Below are positions 13,561-24,051 of a stretch of 64,000 nt of DNA, in pieces (within the stretch, counting starts at the first letter, position 1; each line of letters starts with the position of its first letter). The stretch comes from Isoetes taiwanensis (taxonomy: Eukaryota > Streptophyta > Lycopodiopsida > Isoetales > Isoetaceae). Below the pieces are notes generated by a model. That model worked only from the letters and a program-made list of their open reading frames with translations, ran no database searches and was not told where the DNA came from. A program made the position numbers and the translations under genes. The DNA lies in the NCBI GenBank assembly GCA_021234155.1, contig JAJEKV010000530.1, positions 1 through 64,000 on the forward strand, in the 5' to 3' direction.

Positions 13561-13609
13561 CCCTAAACCCTAAACCCTAAACCCTAAACCCTAAACCCCC
13601 TAAATCCTA
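13561..13609. repeat. Interstitial telomere-like repeat (CCCTAAA)n
   Basis: Five perfect CCCTAAA heptamers in a row, followed by a degenerate ccccctaaatcctaaa. This is the common plant telomere repeat on its C-rich strand. It is short and internal, so it is an interstitial telomeric site and not a chromosome end. Confidence 0.95.
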
Positions 13610-13621
13610 AATGGACAGAAT

Positions 13622-13905
13622 TGGGTCCCGGACACGTAGTCCTTCCACTCAAGGTGAAGCCGACTCATGCCCTTTCCCCGAGTACGACCCTTTATATAAG
13701 TTTCAATTTCAATAAAGATCTTTTGGAGACGCGCTTAGCCCCGATACATAGAGTCCCCTCCACCAAGGTGAAGTCGACATATGACCTTGACTACGCGACA
13801 CCTCAATTTTGTAATCTACATTGTACTTAGTAAGGTATGAAGGTGAGTTTGGGCCCTGGCACACCGGGTCCCTCCACTCAAGGTGGAGGCGATCGCGTGT
13901 CCTTG
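13622..13905. repeat. Three imperfect ~50-bp direct repeats
   Basis: The motif gggtccc...ccactcaaggtgaag(c/t)cga...ccttgac recurs at about 13622, 13745 and 13848, spaced roughly 103-123 bp. The words ccactcaaggtg and ccaccaaggtgaagtcga mark each copy. There is no coding function I can see. It lies directly beside the telomere-like repeat. Confidence 0.65.
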
Positions 13906-14262
13906 ACCAAAAACACTGCTTTTTTTTTACTACTCGCAAAGACACGCCCCTCTCCTAGTTTATATATGTCTAGGCTACTAAATACAAGAATCAAGAATTT
14001 ACATGTGATTTGTTCCGCAAGATATCCACCTCCCCGGTGGTAAGACAACATCAACTGCCTCCGCCATCTCCAAAGGCCGATCATGCCGATGACCATGGCG
14101 ATCCATGTAGGGCAAAGAACAAGTATAAGATATGGTTAAAAAGAAGAACACCAAAGGCGCTTAGGGTGGAAGAGGAGCGAAAGAAAATAACAATGAATGC
14201 CGAGAAAAAGTTGTTTATATAGAAATCTTTAACGCCGATGCGACGTGGACGCCGCGGCGACG

Positions 14263-14520
14263 TAGTGTCAACGGTCACATGCCAGTCACCTACGACTTGG
14301 CAAAGACACCCGCAAGTACGCATGCACGGTCATACACGTGGTAGACCACGCCGCATGCGACGATAGTCAACGGTCAAAATCCGTGTCACATGCGACCGGC
14401 AAAGACACGTGGCGCAGTACGCATCGACGTGTCTTAGGTTCTCGTAGACGTCACATGACGCCGCATGCGACGCCCCGACATTTGTCGTGACATTTGTCGT
14501 GACATTTGTCTGACATATGA
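14263..14520. repeat. GC-rich direct repeats, transposon sub-terminal type
   Basis: Two tandem units of about 101 and 112 bp start at 14263 and 14364. Both contain tagt(gt)caacggtca, then ggcaaagacac, then a cgcatgcac or cgcatcgac word, and end in a (ac)gccgcatgcgacg word. They are followed by three close copies of gacatttgtcgt (about 14477-14515), with two more near 14655-14690. Short, CpG-rich, clustered repeats like this are typical of CACTA sub-terminal regions, where transposase binds. The assignment is inference. Confidence 0.6.
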
Positions 14521-15463
14521 AATTTATGTATACCTATGTCGCTCGAGCAACCTAAAATCGAGCAAGTTTTGTGTAACAACCTAAAATCTGTGATACCTCA
14601 AAACACTTGAACATAGCTTGATTAGCCGATCACGAGAGCAAATTGCGTGATGTGTCCGACATTTGCCGTGACATTTGTCGTGACGATGCTGTGTGGGCGG
14701 CGGCATTTTTAGGCAAATTTTGATCGACGCTTTGACACATGGGACATTAATGCCTTGGATTTGCAAGGAGTCGTGGGCGCTTCTCCCACTATGCCGACAC
14801 CAAGTTCCTCATTCAGATTGCATTTTGTTGCTTCTCTAAAGATGTTGGATCGAGGATATGGGAGTCCCACTTTTGACTACCCAATCTTCTCGTTGTAGAA
14901 ATTTAGGGTAAATCCATATGTCATTTCTAATTCCTTCTTTTTTTCTTTCTCCTCGATCAACCGTAAGCTAAATTATGAGCTCAAAAAATTCGGATCAACC
15001 ATCTCCAACTCCATGTCCATCACTAAATTCATCCGCTTTTTCAAAATACCCATAGCACAAATAGGCCTATATAAATTAAAACAAGCAATATTATTGTCAT
15101 ATCCTTATTCATCGTGGCATTCATCTTCTTGATATCCATCCCGATCATATTCATCTTCTTCATATTTTTATCTTCAAATTCCATTTTGAAAAACCGATTT
15201 TAAATCTATATCATATCATATATCCAGCTTTTTGTATTCTACATCATGCTTATATACATAAGGCAAAGCCTCAAAAATTCGGATCAACTATAAGCCAAAT
15301 TCGAGCTCAAAAATTTGGATCAACCAGAGCTAATCCGAGCTCAAAACTACCATATTATAGTTATATCAAAAGATAGAATTTAAGTTGCTTCAATACCAAA
15401 CATCGACCCAAACAGTACCGAAAACTTTCTCAAGAAAGGGTCTGTTGCATCCCGTGATCAACA
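14521..15463. other. AT-rich stretch, no gene recognised
   Basis: Apart from the two gacatttg(c/t)cgt repeats near 14655-14690, I see only AT-rich sequence. A short repeated phrase, (aaaa)attcggatcaac, appears near 14988, 15278 and 15314. No coding region is supported. Confidence 0.45.
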
Positions 15464-15869
15464 TCAGAATTTCAAAGACCACAGAAGGATCCCTTCGCCA
15501 CCGATGTAAAATTTTTTACCTTGGATATCTCTCTCAAACGAAACCACATCATTCACCGCAAATTCTTTTGCCTTGACAACTGGCTCCAGCCCTTTTGTGA
15601 AGACATAACTTTGGGAACTATCCCAATAACAAAGATCTAAATTTCCACATGCATTGATTTTCATCTTTTTTTTTCTCCACAATTCCATCGCAAGGCAAAT
15701 GTGCTTCGCTGATTTTTGGAATGACGAGCTGAAACAAAAATCCAACGCAGTAATCGCTTATCAAATCAAGCTGCCCACTTGGTTGCACAAGCACGAAATG
15801 AAATGCCGCCTCAAGGACTTTCTTATCTAACCAATCTACACTATCTTGAGAGCTAACTAGATCCACCAC
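15464..15869 (-). pseudogene. B3-domain transcription factor fragment (RAV/NGATHA-like)
   Basis: Two overlapping minus-strand frames together spell a plant B3 DNA-binding domain. The upstream frame (15869-15618) has FQLVIPKISEAHLP and then MWKFRSLLLG. A one-step frame change gives the downstream frame (15745-15464) with YWDSSQSYVFTKG, VVKAKEFAVNDVVSFERD and KKFYIGG. These match the order of the RAV/NGATHA-type B3 fold: the LVIPK strand, WKFR, SSQSYV.TKGW and DVVSF. The tryptophan expected after TKG is replaced by L. No AP2 domain or other transcription-factor part is visible. The frameshift and isolation argue for a gene fragment captured by a transposon, not a working gene. Confidence 0.75.
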
Positions 15870-16759
15870 GTAAATATATCCGTGGAGTGTCTAGCATAAT
15901 ATCCTCTAGGTCGAACTTTTGTGGCACGATGGCTCAAGATCAAACGTGAATCCAAGCTCTTTAAAAGATGACGCGATCATTTTCTATACTCCTTGCCAAC
16001 CCCGATTGTTTGCACCTTTGATTGTTTGCCCTAAATCGCTTTTAAAAACAATGGGAACATGAATTGAAGGAAAAAGTAGTACCATCCGTCAAGCTATCCG
16101 GTACATATACCATGAAGATCGTGAGAAGAATAAATTGTGTTGAATTTTGTAAGCACGACATTGTGCTTACTACATATGGAACCATTTGTTCAATTACGTA
16201 AAGCCATCTCAAGAGGATGAAAAGAAGCAGCCCCCGTGCTAAGGGGCACACCGTCGAACATTAGGTGGTTTAGAATTATTCGATGAAGCTCAATCCATTA
16301 GAAATGCTCACATTAAAAGTTCATGTGCTTGTCGGGGCTTAAGGGCACAATGAAGATGGTGCCTTTCTCGAACATGCGACCTTCTATTTACACATATGTC
16401 ACATACGCCACATATACGAAAAGTTCTAGAATGTTCTAGAAAGTTTTAAAAAGTTTTAAAATATAAGAGAATCTTGGGTGAGTTTAAGGAATCCTTCTAG
16501 AAAATTCCGTAATGTTGTAGAAAGTTCTAGAATGAATGTTGCGTAGAGAATACACTTATTTTCTTCCCAAAGCATTTTGCTAGATGACCAATTAAAATAT
16601 TTTGGTTCAACCAACTCCACAATTCTCTTTGATTTTCGATGAACAAACTTGTCCAAGAAGGCAAAAACCTCCACAACCTCGTAATGGCCATAATGAAGAA
16701 ATTAAAAAGACAGCTTAAGAGATTTCTAAAAAAGCGAGATGATTTTTTTTGTCAGATGT
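15870..16759. other. Low-coding stretch between gene remnants
   Basis: Minus-strand open stretches lie at 16042-16251 and 16456-16674, but I recognise no domain. A small cluster of the word gttctagaa and variants (aagttctagaatgttctaga and similar) lies at 16430-16530. It may be intron or flank of the captured genes. Confidence 0.35.
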
Positions 16760-17560
16760 TCAGACCGGCTTGATCATACAATCGATGCAAAGAAAGAACT
16801 CCATAAAAATCTTGGCGCCAAACGGAACAAGTTCATGAGTCATGAAGCTTAAAACAACTGAAAGCATGGCGTTAAAAAAACCGCACCAAAGGATCTGATT
16901 TTGGCATGTAGGAGCGTAAGAGAGGTCTGTTTTTCCAAGATTGGGTGTTCGTGAAGAACCCCCAGCCGATGCTCGGGCAAGCTCAACCGCCTTTGTGATC
17001 CCTAAGCTCCAGGCTGAAGCCCATTTTCCTTTGCACCATGACATGCTCGCTTTGAAGACTTCCAAGGTAACACCGGGCGTTTAGAGATCTTCCATCGGCA
17101 TAGCAGCAGAGCTATGTTCCAATTCCACTTTCCATGTATGGATCTCCAAACAAGGCCATCAATGTGTGTAGCCACATAGTATCTCGCTTTTCAAAATCCT
17201 CATCAATGGGGTCGGGTTTCATATGGAACTTGTGCAATTGAAACGCAAATTCCTCCACCATCATATATCACAAAATCATCCAGACGTTTATGTGTAAAGT
17301 TGCAAGTTCAAGCATTGTCACGATTCCAACCTTGATGTTGATCTTTCAACTTCCATAGTGCCATTAGAATTACTTGTATACCCAAAGATGAGATTTTAGA
17401 TCATAACCTTCTTCCCCCGTATTGACGTATCCATATGTGCTTCTTTGGTTTGTCGATATAGTTCCGCATAATATTTTTCAAGCTCTTGCAAGCTCTCAAA
17501 GCCCCCAAAACCATTTTTCCCGCAGCCCTCAAGAGTCTAGATGAAGGAGGTAATTCGGAC
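16760..17560 (-). pseudogene. Unrecognised gene remnant with coding-like frames
   Basis: Minus-strand segments read like protein but change frame. They are FESLQELEKYYAELYRQ near 17505-17455, then FGYTSNSNGTMEVERS near 17395-17340, then EEFAFQLHKFHMKPDPIDED and LHTLMALFGDPYMESG near 17265-17110. An open 102-codon stretch at 17065-16760 contains MSWCKGKWASAWSLG. I do not recognise a family. The codon-like texture and shared strand suggest one host gene captured together with, or next to, the B3 fragment. It could also be an unfamiliar transposon protein. Confidence 0.4.
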
Positions 17561-18167
17561 GCCGCAAAACCCACGCCGCTAAATGACCATTCTCTTCACA
17601 TCTAGAGATAAGATTACTTTTAAAGACTCGATGAAGCCGCATTGATATGGATGATCAATCACCAATAATCAATAAATCCCTTTGCCGGGATGTTTCGTAA
17701 TTAACGCTTATGTTTCAGACCGCCATCGACCTAAACCTAGAATCCGCCATTAGGACGCTTGGACAAGTTTACCGCAAGTCATATTAAACACTATAATGCT
17801 TCCATGGACAAAAGGTAAAAGTGTGGGATTTTTCTTGTGTTCTTGCACAAATTTTAAGGCTTTATCCCTGCTCTTCTTCTCAAAGAACAATGATTGACAA
17901 CAAGCCTATTGTCAAGTTACCTTCAAGGATTGTAAACTTGGAACAACTAGATTTTGACACGTAACAACGCCGCTTTATAATGAACAATTTATAGCAGTAG
18001 CATATCTATCGCGGATGATGCATGCGCAGCAACACGCTTTAAATGAAGCCGCAGTTGGTCGCCGTAGTCTTTTTTTAGACGTGTATCAATCGATGCCTAT
18101 TGAATTTGTAATCCTAAAACCATTAACCTTCGTGATATAAAAAATATACGCCACATGCACCACCCAC
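17561..18167. other. Spacer; start resembles 18634-18760
   Basis: The words acccacgccgctaaa and attctctt near 17569-17600 recur at about 18648-18672, and cgatgaagc follows in both. This indicates a partial duplication about 1.08 kb apart. Otherwise there is no recognisable gene. Confidence 0.45.
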
Positions 18168-18297
18168 GCCACATATACGCATCGACGTGTCATATACGCC
18201 ACATATACATACCGACGCGTCATATACGCCACATATACGCATCGACGTGTCATATACGCCACATACGCCATATATACGCATCGACGCGGTCATATAC
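18168..18297. repeat. 30-bp minisatellite
   Basis: Three successive 30-bp units start at 18168, 18198 and 18228. Each begins cgccacatatac and ends cg(t/c)gtcatata. A 40-bp variant unit follows at 18258, then decayed continuation to about 18325. The repeat is open in several frames and would encode a His/Arg/Ile/Tyr repeat peptide, but this follows from the 30-bp length being a multiple of three. Confidence 0.85.
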
Positions 18298-18319
18298 GAC
18301 ACATACGCCACATACGTCA

Positions 18320-18655
18320 TATATACGACGCCGCATGCGACGCCACGCCGTGAAACATCCACCGGGCGAGACACTGCCGCCCACCAGCGCCCAAGCCCAC
18401 CGGGCGAGACAGATGGGCCGAAAGCATCAGACGTCGCGATGCGACGCGACGTCGCGAAGCGCCCACTGGCGCGGACACCGCCGCCCACCCGGGCGCAAGC
18501 GCCCACCGCATGACAGACCGCCACGCCAGGTGTCGACGTCGCGACCACACGCCGTGATGCGACGCGGTTCCGCGACGCGGACGCCGCATTGACGCCGCAT
18601 GGTGACGTTATTTGCGACGCCACGCCGCGCACGCCGCGAAGCCCACGCCGCTAAA
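18320..18655. other. CpG-rich block of gcgacg / acgccg words
   Basis: About 330 bp, far richer in G, C and CpG than its neighbours, and built of variants of gacgccgc, gcgacg and cgccca. It shares the 18-base word gacgccgcatgcgacgcc (18327-18344) exactly with 14457-14474. Together with the minisatellite on its left, it may be the second sub-terminal region of a transposon whose other end is the 14.26-14.52 kb block. Confidence 0.55.
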
Positions 18656-20358
18656 ATGTCCATTCTCTTGTTGTGCATGTAGATTTGGAATTCATGTATC
18701 CCAAACCATAGCCCGAAACAACACCTTTTAAATATATGGCATCGATGAAGCAGCTTTTTTGTGTTGATTGCAAAGCTAAATGTGAAGAGGAGGAACACAA
18801 TCTTTTTTAGTTTGCAATCTCTAATGGCTATAAGAAAATGAATTGTAATATGAAGATGGTTTTCAAATATTGAAAACGTACCAAAAAACGCATTCCATGA
18901 TAAAAATCTTGCCGGTCCGAGACTGATTTATGCATTTTGTTACTAAATAGAGAATGAAATAGTTGGTGTGGCACAAGAAATGGTTTTCTTTATGCTTTTG
19001 TTGGTAATGCAAAAGGCTTTGTCTCAACCTAGAAGAACGTTGACATCACAATCAAGTTATTGTATATTATGAGGTCTAGACCTCTTATCCAAAATTGGCC
19101 TTAGGTCTTTGGTATGGTATAACAACAATGTCTCTGCTCCACCCTTTGATTCTAGGGCAATGGATGGCAAGTTGACCCCGTGGACACACCGTGAAGTGTA
19201 GTTACAAGCAACATCGTAGAATAGCAAAATGTCAAATAGTCGATTAAGAATGCAAATGTAAAAGTAAATATAAAAAAATCGTAGTCTCTTAAGATATTCC
19301 GCAACACTCTTGGAAGATAATTTTGGCAACAATCTTGAGAATTTGTTATAGGTGGCACGATATAATTGGCTCATGCACTTGAAATGCTTGCACCCAAAAC
19401 TTTAAGTTGCAAGAACGGATAGAAAGTGGAGAAAACCCCGTAAATAGGTTAAGAGGGATCATGACGATGTGAAATGGACTTTGGTTGCATGTAATGCATG
19501 TGCCTTAGTACACCAAATCAGATAATCGACCGATATTCAAACCATGTCAAGCATGCATCATTTTTCCAAACATCGTCTTTTCATTTAGATTATCGTTCTC
19601 ATCATTAACATTTTGTTTCAAAGAAGGTCAAATTTGATCTACCACGTTTGAAAACATTTCCAAACATTGTTTTTGAGCAAATAATAGTGTTGGGCAATAT
19701 TGCATGACTCGGACCATCTCCATGATGCATATCATAAATTTGTTCTTACTATATGGAAAGCTATTGGGTTAATGGGTTCATGTTTTATTCATATGCATTT
19801 TGAATGACCATTTTGCATGGATATATTGGCAAATACAGAGGTTAGAATTCTACGTGCTCAAACACGGTTCAATTTTTTGTATGTTCGGAACTTAGATTCT
19901 TTTGATTTAATGCAAAACATCTTTCGTAACGAGTCGTTATGGTCAACATTCTTCTATCGTGCGGGCACTGAACACAAGGCAACAAAATGCAGGTTCAAAT
20001 TATGCATGTTCTAGCATGTATAGATCATAGTTGGGTTAGGTATTGCGGGGCGGCCTTGGCCGCCGCGATAAGTTTCTTGTATAACTTATTGTACTAGCTT
20101 CCTTCGTTATTGAATCTCTTTATGTTCATAACAATGTGATGGCTTTGTTCTACTCTCTGAATAAGGTGGGGGTGCCAGCAATGGTGAACTTAAGGTAAAA
20201 TCTACTCTCCAATTCACATGTTAATCTAAAACAGTGAAATTTTTGCATAAACATGTGCTCTAAGACATGACAAAACAAACTTAACCTACGACATTCACTA
20301 AAATTCAGTCCGCCCTTCAAAAATTTTTTGGTTAAAGTCGTGGGGGTCCAGACTTCTA
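18656..20358. other. AT-rich region without recognised genes
   Basis: The best open stretch is minus strand 19374-19057 (106 codons, beginning MSQLYRATYNKFSRLLPKL). I recognise no family and would not call it a gene. I see no other structure in this region. Confidence 0.4.
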
Positions 20359-20553
20359 ATGGTGATACGTTGTATCAAAATGGTGCACAAAATTCATGTG
20401 ATGCAAGGGAGCCCGAATGGTGAGCATCTCTGCCGCAGCCTATGGTGAGCCATGAAACATGAAATGGTGATGCTAGAATCAGAATATGGTGATGTGAATT
20501 GGCAACAATGGTGATATTTTTTGTACCTATATGGTGACAATGAATTTCATGAC
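20359..20553. repeat. Heptamer ATGGTGA repeated at ~22-bp spacing
   Basis: The heptamer atggtga (one copy atggtgc) occurs at 20359, 20380, 20417, 20442, 20464, 20486, 20508 and 20531. The last five intervals are 25-22-22-22-23 starting from 20417, while the intervening bases are not conserved. Spacing of about two helical turns looks like an array of protein-binding sites. It lies about 440 bp downstream of the pogo-like transposase remnant, so a sub-terminal binding role is possible but unproven. Confidence 0.7.
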
Positions 20554-20989
20554 TTGGTCTCAGACATTGCCCTCGAAAGATAACAATAAGAACACAAAAA
20601 TTAAGCAAGATTAGTTGCCTATACATTCTTGTGAACTTATATGTTACCGCTATAGGGAATTGAACCCCTATTGACCAATAAATTGGCCAATTACCATATC
20701 ATACCGCAAAACAAACAAGAAACTGTGTTAGAATGTTCACACAAGCAACAAAGACATTATGCACTCATGGAAATTAACAAAATACTTGTTGAAGGGATCC
20801 TATCTATTGATGCATGTCTAAAAACATGATCAAACGATAAGATCCCTCAAATGCAAAACACACATATCTTAATAGCTCCAAAGTCTTCAAAACGCTTAAG
20901 TTAGCACAAAAAATTGTTCAATCAAGTTTGTCAAGTCATCTAATTACATGATCAATACGTAATTAAAAAGAAAATCACTTGAATAGATC
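20554..20989. other. Spacer downstream of pogo-like pseudogene
   Basis: AT-rich. A tRNA-like T-arm (ggttcaatt read on the minus strand near 20655) was noticed, but no acceptor stem can be formed. No gene is called. Confidence 0.4.
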
Positions 20990-22639
20990 CATTGGCGTAT
21001 CTTAGTGTTCCGCTATCGTGATCTTAGTTTTCTGAAATTAATTTTGAATGGTCTAAAACAAGAGACGTCTAATGGTTGCAGCCTATGTGACGTATGTGGG
21101 CAATTGAACAATCTGCAGCCCTATTTCTCTCGCTTTTAGAATGGTAGCCATGTTAACATGGCTACCATGACCATCACAAATTAGCAAATGAGGTCTGTCT
21201 TTACTTACCCCCAGAAGAACGTTATTTCCGAAATGGTCTAACCATGCTTCAAATAACTCATCATCAGGATCCAAGCTTTTTGAAAGCCATGGCAAAGCAC
21301 TCAAATTTTCACAACTTGCTACGTGATTCTCGATCTCTCATCCTTTTGCCTTTAAAAACATAAAGACTTGGAATCCTAGTTCCCTAATGCAAAACAAGTA
21401 ATGAATTAATCTATTCAATCAAATTTATAAAACATAAACAATTAAACTAGCAAATTTAATACTTCATATCTATTCAATCAAATTTATAAAACATAAGCAA
21501 TTAAACCAGCAAATTTAATACTTCATAGCTATAAACTCACCTGATGCATTTACACAAACTAGAACGGTCATCCATTCCCGATTCTTTGGCACATGCTCTG
21601 TCACATTTTTCTGCCCCTTCCTAGCTATAACTCTCATGCCGCCGCAACCGCGCTCAACTCCAGCCTGCAATTCCATACCGCTTTGGATCAAGATTTAGGT
21701 CATCATATACTTTTCTAAGTGTGGAATAGAAATTGTCAAGGTTTTTGGTAGTCATTGACTTCAGGGTAAAAGCATGTTAGGGTGTCCCTTAAAAAGTATT
21801 ATTTAGTGACTAAAAAGGTACCTAAAAAGGTAGCCAGGACTGGGTACTGGGTACCTGTATAATATCTCAATATAAGGTATGTTTTAGAACTTTTTATATA
21901 TATATTGATCTCCGATAGCATTATCTTTATCTTAACTTTGAATATTACCATGTCCTTGACTTTTATTTTGGATTTTTGTATTAGTTTTAATGAAAAGAAA
22001 AATGAGAAAGTACCCAGTTCAGAAGTACCTAGTGTATGTACTTTTGCAGGTTCCAAAAGTGGTACACCCTAACATGCTTTTACCCTTCACCCTTTGAAGT
22101 TCAATGCATTGTGCAGTCCTGACAGCAATTTCTGGATGCCTCCCCCTAAAAGATTTCCACCACTTCTTACCAGGGAGCCCATCCTTGAAACAAGTCTGCC
22201 TATGGATAGTCATGGCAGCTACCTTTTGTTTCATAATGTCAAGGGTAATTGCACGACCCTCCTCAGCCAATTGGAGGGCCCAATCAAGGAGAAATTTCTC
22301 CTCATCCACTGTTAGTGCTTTGGGAATAGATCCAAATTTAGATTTGGATTTACCATACAAGTGATTCCTCAAAGTGGTTTGAGGAATCCCATAGTGCAAA
22401 CCAGCTTTTCTTATGGAGAAGATGCCGTCTTCAATGGATTCCATGGCAGATTCTAAGGCTTCCATAGTCCATGAACCCCTAGTAGGACCTCTAACATGCT
22501 TCTTAGCAGTTGCAGATTTTTTGGCAGAAATCAGAATTCTAGAAGACCTACTTTTTCTAGGAGGAGGTGGATCTGCAACTTCTTGTTCTAAGTTAGAATC
22601 AGGGGGAAAAGCAATGGTTCTATTACTTCTCAGATTCAT
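20990..22639 (-). pseudogene. pogo/Tigger-like transposase (Tc1/mariner superfamily)
   Basis: DDE transposase remnant. The likely start is MNLRSNRT at 22639, preferred over the in-frame ATG at 22729 because the intervening sequence is hydrophobic and unlike the family. A basic linker is followed by an HTH region (SIRKAGLHYGIPQTTLRNHL) and a CENP-B-type HTH region (LTVDEEKFLLDWALQL, GKKWWKSFRGRHPEI). The frame then enters a MITE (21764-22085) and resumes with SMTTKNLDNFYSTL. RVIARKGQKNV and VLVCVNASG precede a good splice donor (gtgagt, 21540). A candidate acceptor lies near 21396, followed by IPSLYVFKGKR. Then come LDPDDELFEAWLDHF and the catalytic block LLICDGHGSHVN, and finally LQPLDVSCFRPFK. 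Several frameshifts and stops are present. Pogo-like elements (for example Lemi1) are known in plants. Confidence 0.88.
21764..22085. mobile_element. 322-bp MITE inserted in the pogo-like gene
   Basis: The ends are inverted repeats of at least 22 bp (gggtaaaagcatgttagggtgt at the left; its reverse complement at the right), with no coding capacity inside. The four bases TTCA flank both sides (21760-21763 and 22086-22089), consistent with a target duplication. Deleting the element and one TTCA joins the transposase reading frame without a shift, independent evidence that these are the true boundaries. The superfamily is uncertain, because a 4-bp duplication with this terminus does not fit the common MITE classes cleanly. 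Confidence 0.88.
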
Positions 22640-23387
22640 TTCTGAAAGAAATGAGATGGGAAAAACAATGAGATGAAGATGTAGCGCTTCTCCAAAAGAA
22701 TGACAAAATTTATGCCTGCATATAAACAATTCATTGGCATCAATATTTAAAGAACTCAGTGAAAGAAATGTGAATTAAAGACTAAGTTTAAAAATATGAG
22801 ACTATGGAATTAAAACAATGGGATAAATAATCTACCAGCAGATCAATGAGCAGCAGATCAATGAGCAGAGATGCCAGTGATAGTGATCAACCCTGATGGC
22901 AAAAAAGGAGCATCATCAGAACGATTACTTCAAGCCCAAAAATGAAGAAAAATCCTCAAAAATGACCTCCAGAATAAACTCTTAAACTCACCTACGTAGT
23001 TTTCCACATCGCCATGTCGGTTGGGCCTATTTATACCCCTCGCGCAGCCATACGAAAAACAGCATGAGAATGAAGCCACTAAAGGATGCTAATTAAAATC
23101 AAAGGTTCAGGAGATTCCATGTCAATGATCCATCCTATTTCCGGCTGGGATCATGCCAAATGGGTGCCATCTCATTGATCCTAAAGAACTGCAGTTGAAA
23201 AACCCGCCAAATCGATGAAGAAGCTCCAAGTTTTTGGAGGGAAGGAACGAAAACATGCTGCACAATGGTTTTCTTATGAAAAATCCATGCAAAATAGTGC
23301 TCTGAACCATTGGATTCCATGGTTTTGCAAGACTCCAGCAGCTAAATTTGATGCGCCATTAAAAGCGGGGGGGGCTTATCTTGGTGC
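22640..23387. other. 5' flank of pogo-like gene, no gene
   Basis: A short tandem agcagatcaatg duplication lies near 22840. No recognisable coding region is present. Confidence 0.4.
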
Positions 23388-23515
23388 CGCCAACCGCCAT
23401 GAAGATTAGGGTTTGCCATCTGCAGGGTTAGGGTTCGCCATCCGAGCACCGCCTAACCGGCATGAAGATTAGGGTTCGCCATCTGGCAGGTTAGGGTCTG
23501 GCTATCGTGAGGATG
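23388..23515. repeat. ~63-bp tandem duplication
   Basis: Two neighbouring copies carry atgaagattagggtt(t/c)gccat followed by agggttagggtt or ggttagggtctg words. The ttaggg-like words resemble telomeric repeat, but the copies are too degenerate to call it that. Confidence 0.55.
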
Positions 23516-23764
23516 AGATTTCGCCATTAAGGGCTTTAGGCGGACCATTAAGGTGAATTTTGCGTGCAAAAAATAAGCTCGGTGACACCATGGAAGGGGG
23601 CGTCACCATTGACGGGGACCCCACCTTATGTTGAATGAAGAAGACAAGCAAAATTGGCACAAGACATATATGACGAGTCCTGACCTGTTCTCAATTATGT
23701 GATGTCAAAGATCCGTATCTTCTAGGGCTCTAAAACATACCAGTAAGAAAAATGCTCTAATATT

Positions 23765-23962
23765 TGTTGGAGCATACAAGACCTGACACCTAGCATGTAC
23801 ACGTTGAGTAGATTGTTACATATTGATTTCTGTTTACCGTTCTATTAGTCTAAAATAGAATTCAGTTCCCTATTTTTGGAACTCCATTGTATTTATTCTC
23901 TCCGATTCATAATACAATTAGTCGTTCTCGTTTCTTGCATCCGCCTTTTACGAGCTTTGTCA
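23765..23962 (+). repeat. Copia 5' LTR (198 bp)
   Basis: Starts TGTTGGAGCATAC and ends GAGCTTTGTCA. It lacks the stretch with acgttacagcacatcat that is present in the 3' LTR. Its right edge is fixed by the adjoining primer-binding site, and its left edge by the ATATT duplication. Confidence 0.95.
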
Positions 23963-23975
23963 TGGTATCAAAGCC
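23963..23975 (+). promoter_or_regulatory. Copia primer-binding site (tRNA-iMet)
   Basis: tggtatcaaagcc follows the 5' LTR directly. It matches the plant initiator-methionine tRNA 3' end with one difference from the usual tggtatcagagcc. It primes minus-strand DNA synthesis. Confidence 0.9.
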
Positions 23976-24051
23976 CTGCTTCATCTGAGCAAGGATTTGC
24001 CTTCAAAGGGTGAAGAATCAGTCATTGGGAAAGGAGTAACTGGCAATTGCG

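Larger units (their letters stand above)
7873..14267 (-). mobile_element. Degraded CACTA (En/Spm-type) DNA transposon
   Basis: Seen: the satellite is interrupted at 7870 and the next bases at 7873 read CACTA, the invariant start of CACTA-superfamily termini, followed by a sub-terminal stretch with gcgtcgat and gcgacgtgg. A minus-strand TNP2-like transposase lies between about 8.98 and 11.78 kb. A possible opposite end is TAGTG at 14263-14267, preceded by the same gcgacgtgg word near 14240. Inference: these are the two ends of one element of about 6.4 kb. Against this, the flanking trinucleotides (aag and tca) do not match, and GC-rich repeats continue beyond 14267, so the right boundary could lie further out, even near 18.65 kb. 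The left boundary is better supported than the right. Confidence 0.5.

Noticed and set aside
13561-13609. Chromosome end (true telomere)
   Set aside because: Only about five perfect repeats, with unrelated DNA on both sides.
20640-20715. tRNA gene on the minus strand (ggttcaatt T-arm-like sequence)
   Set aside because: No acceptor stem can be paired and no anticodon arm of normal length fits. The T-arm resemblance is a local palindrome.
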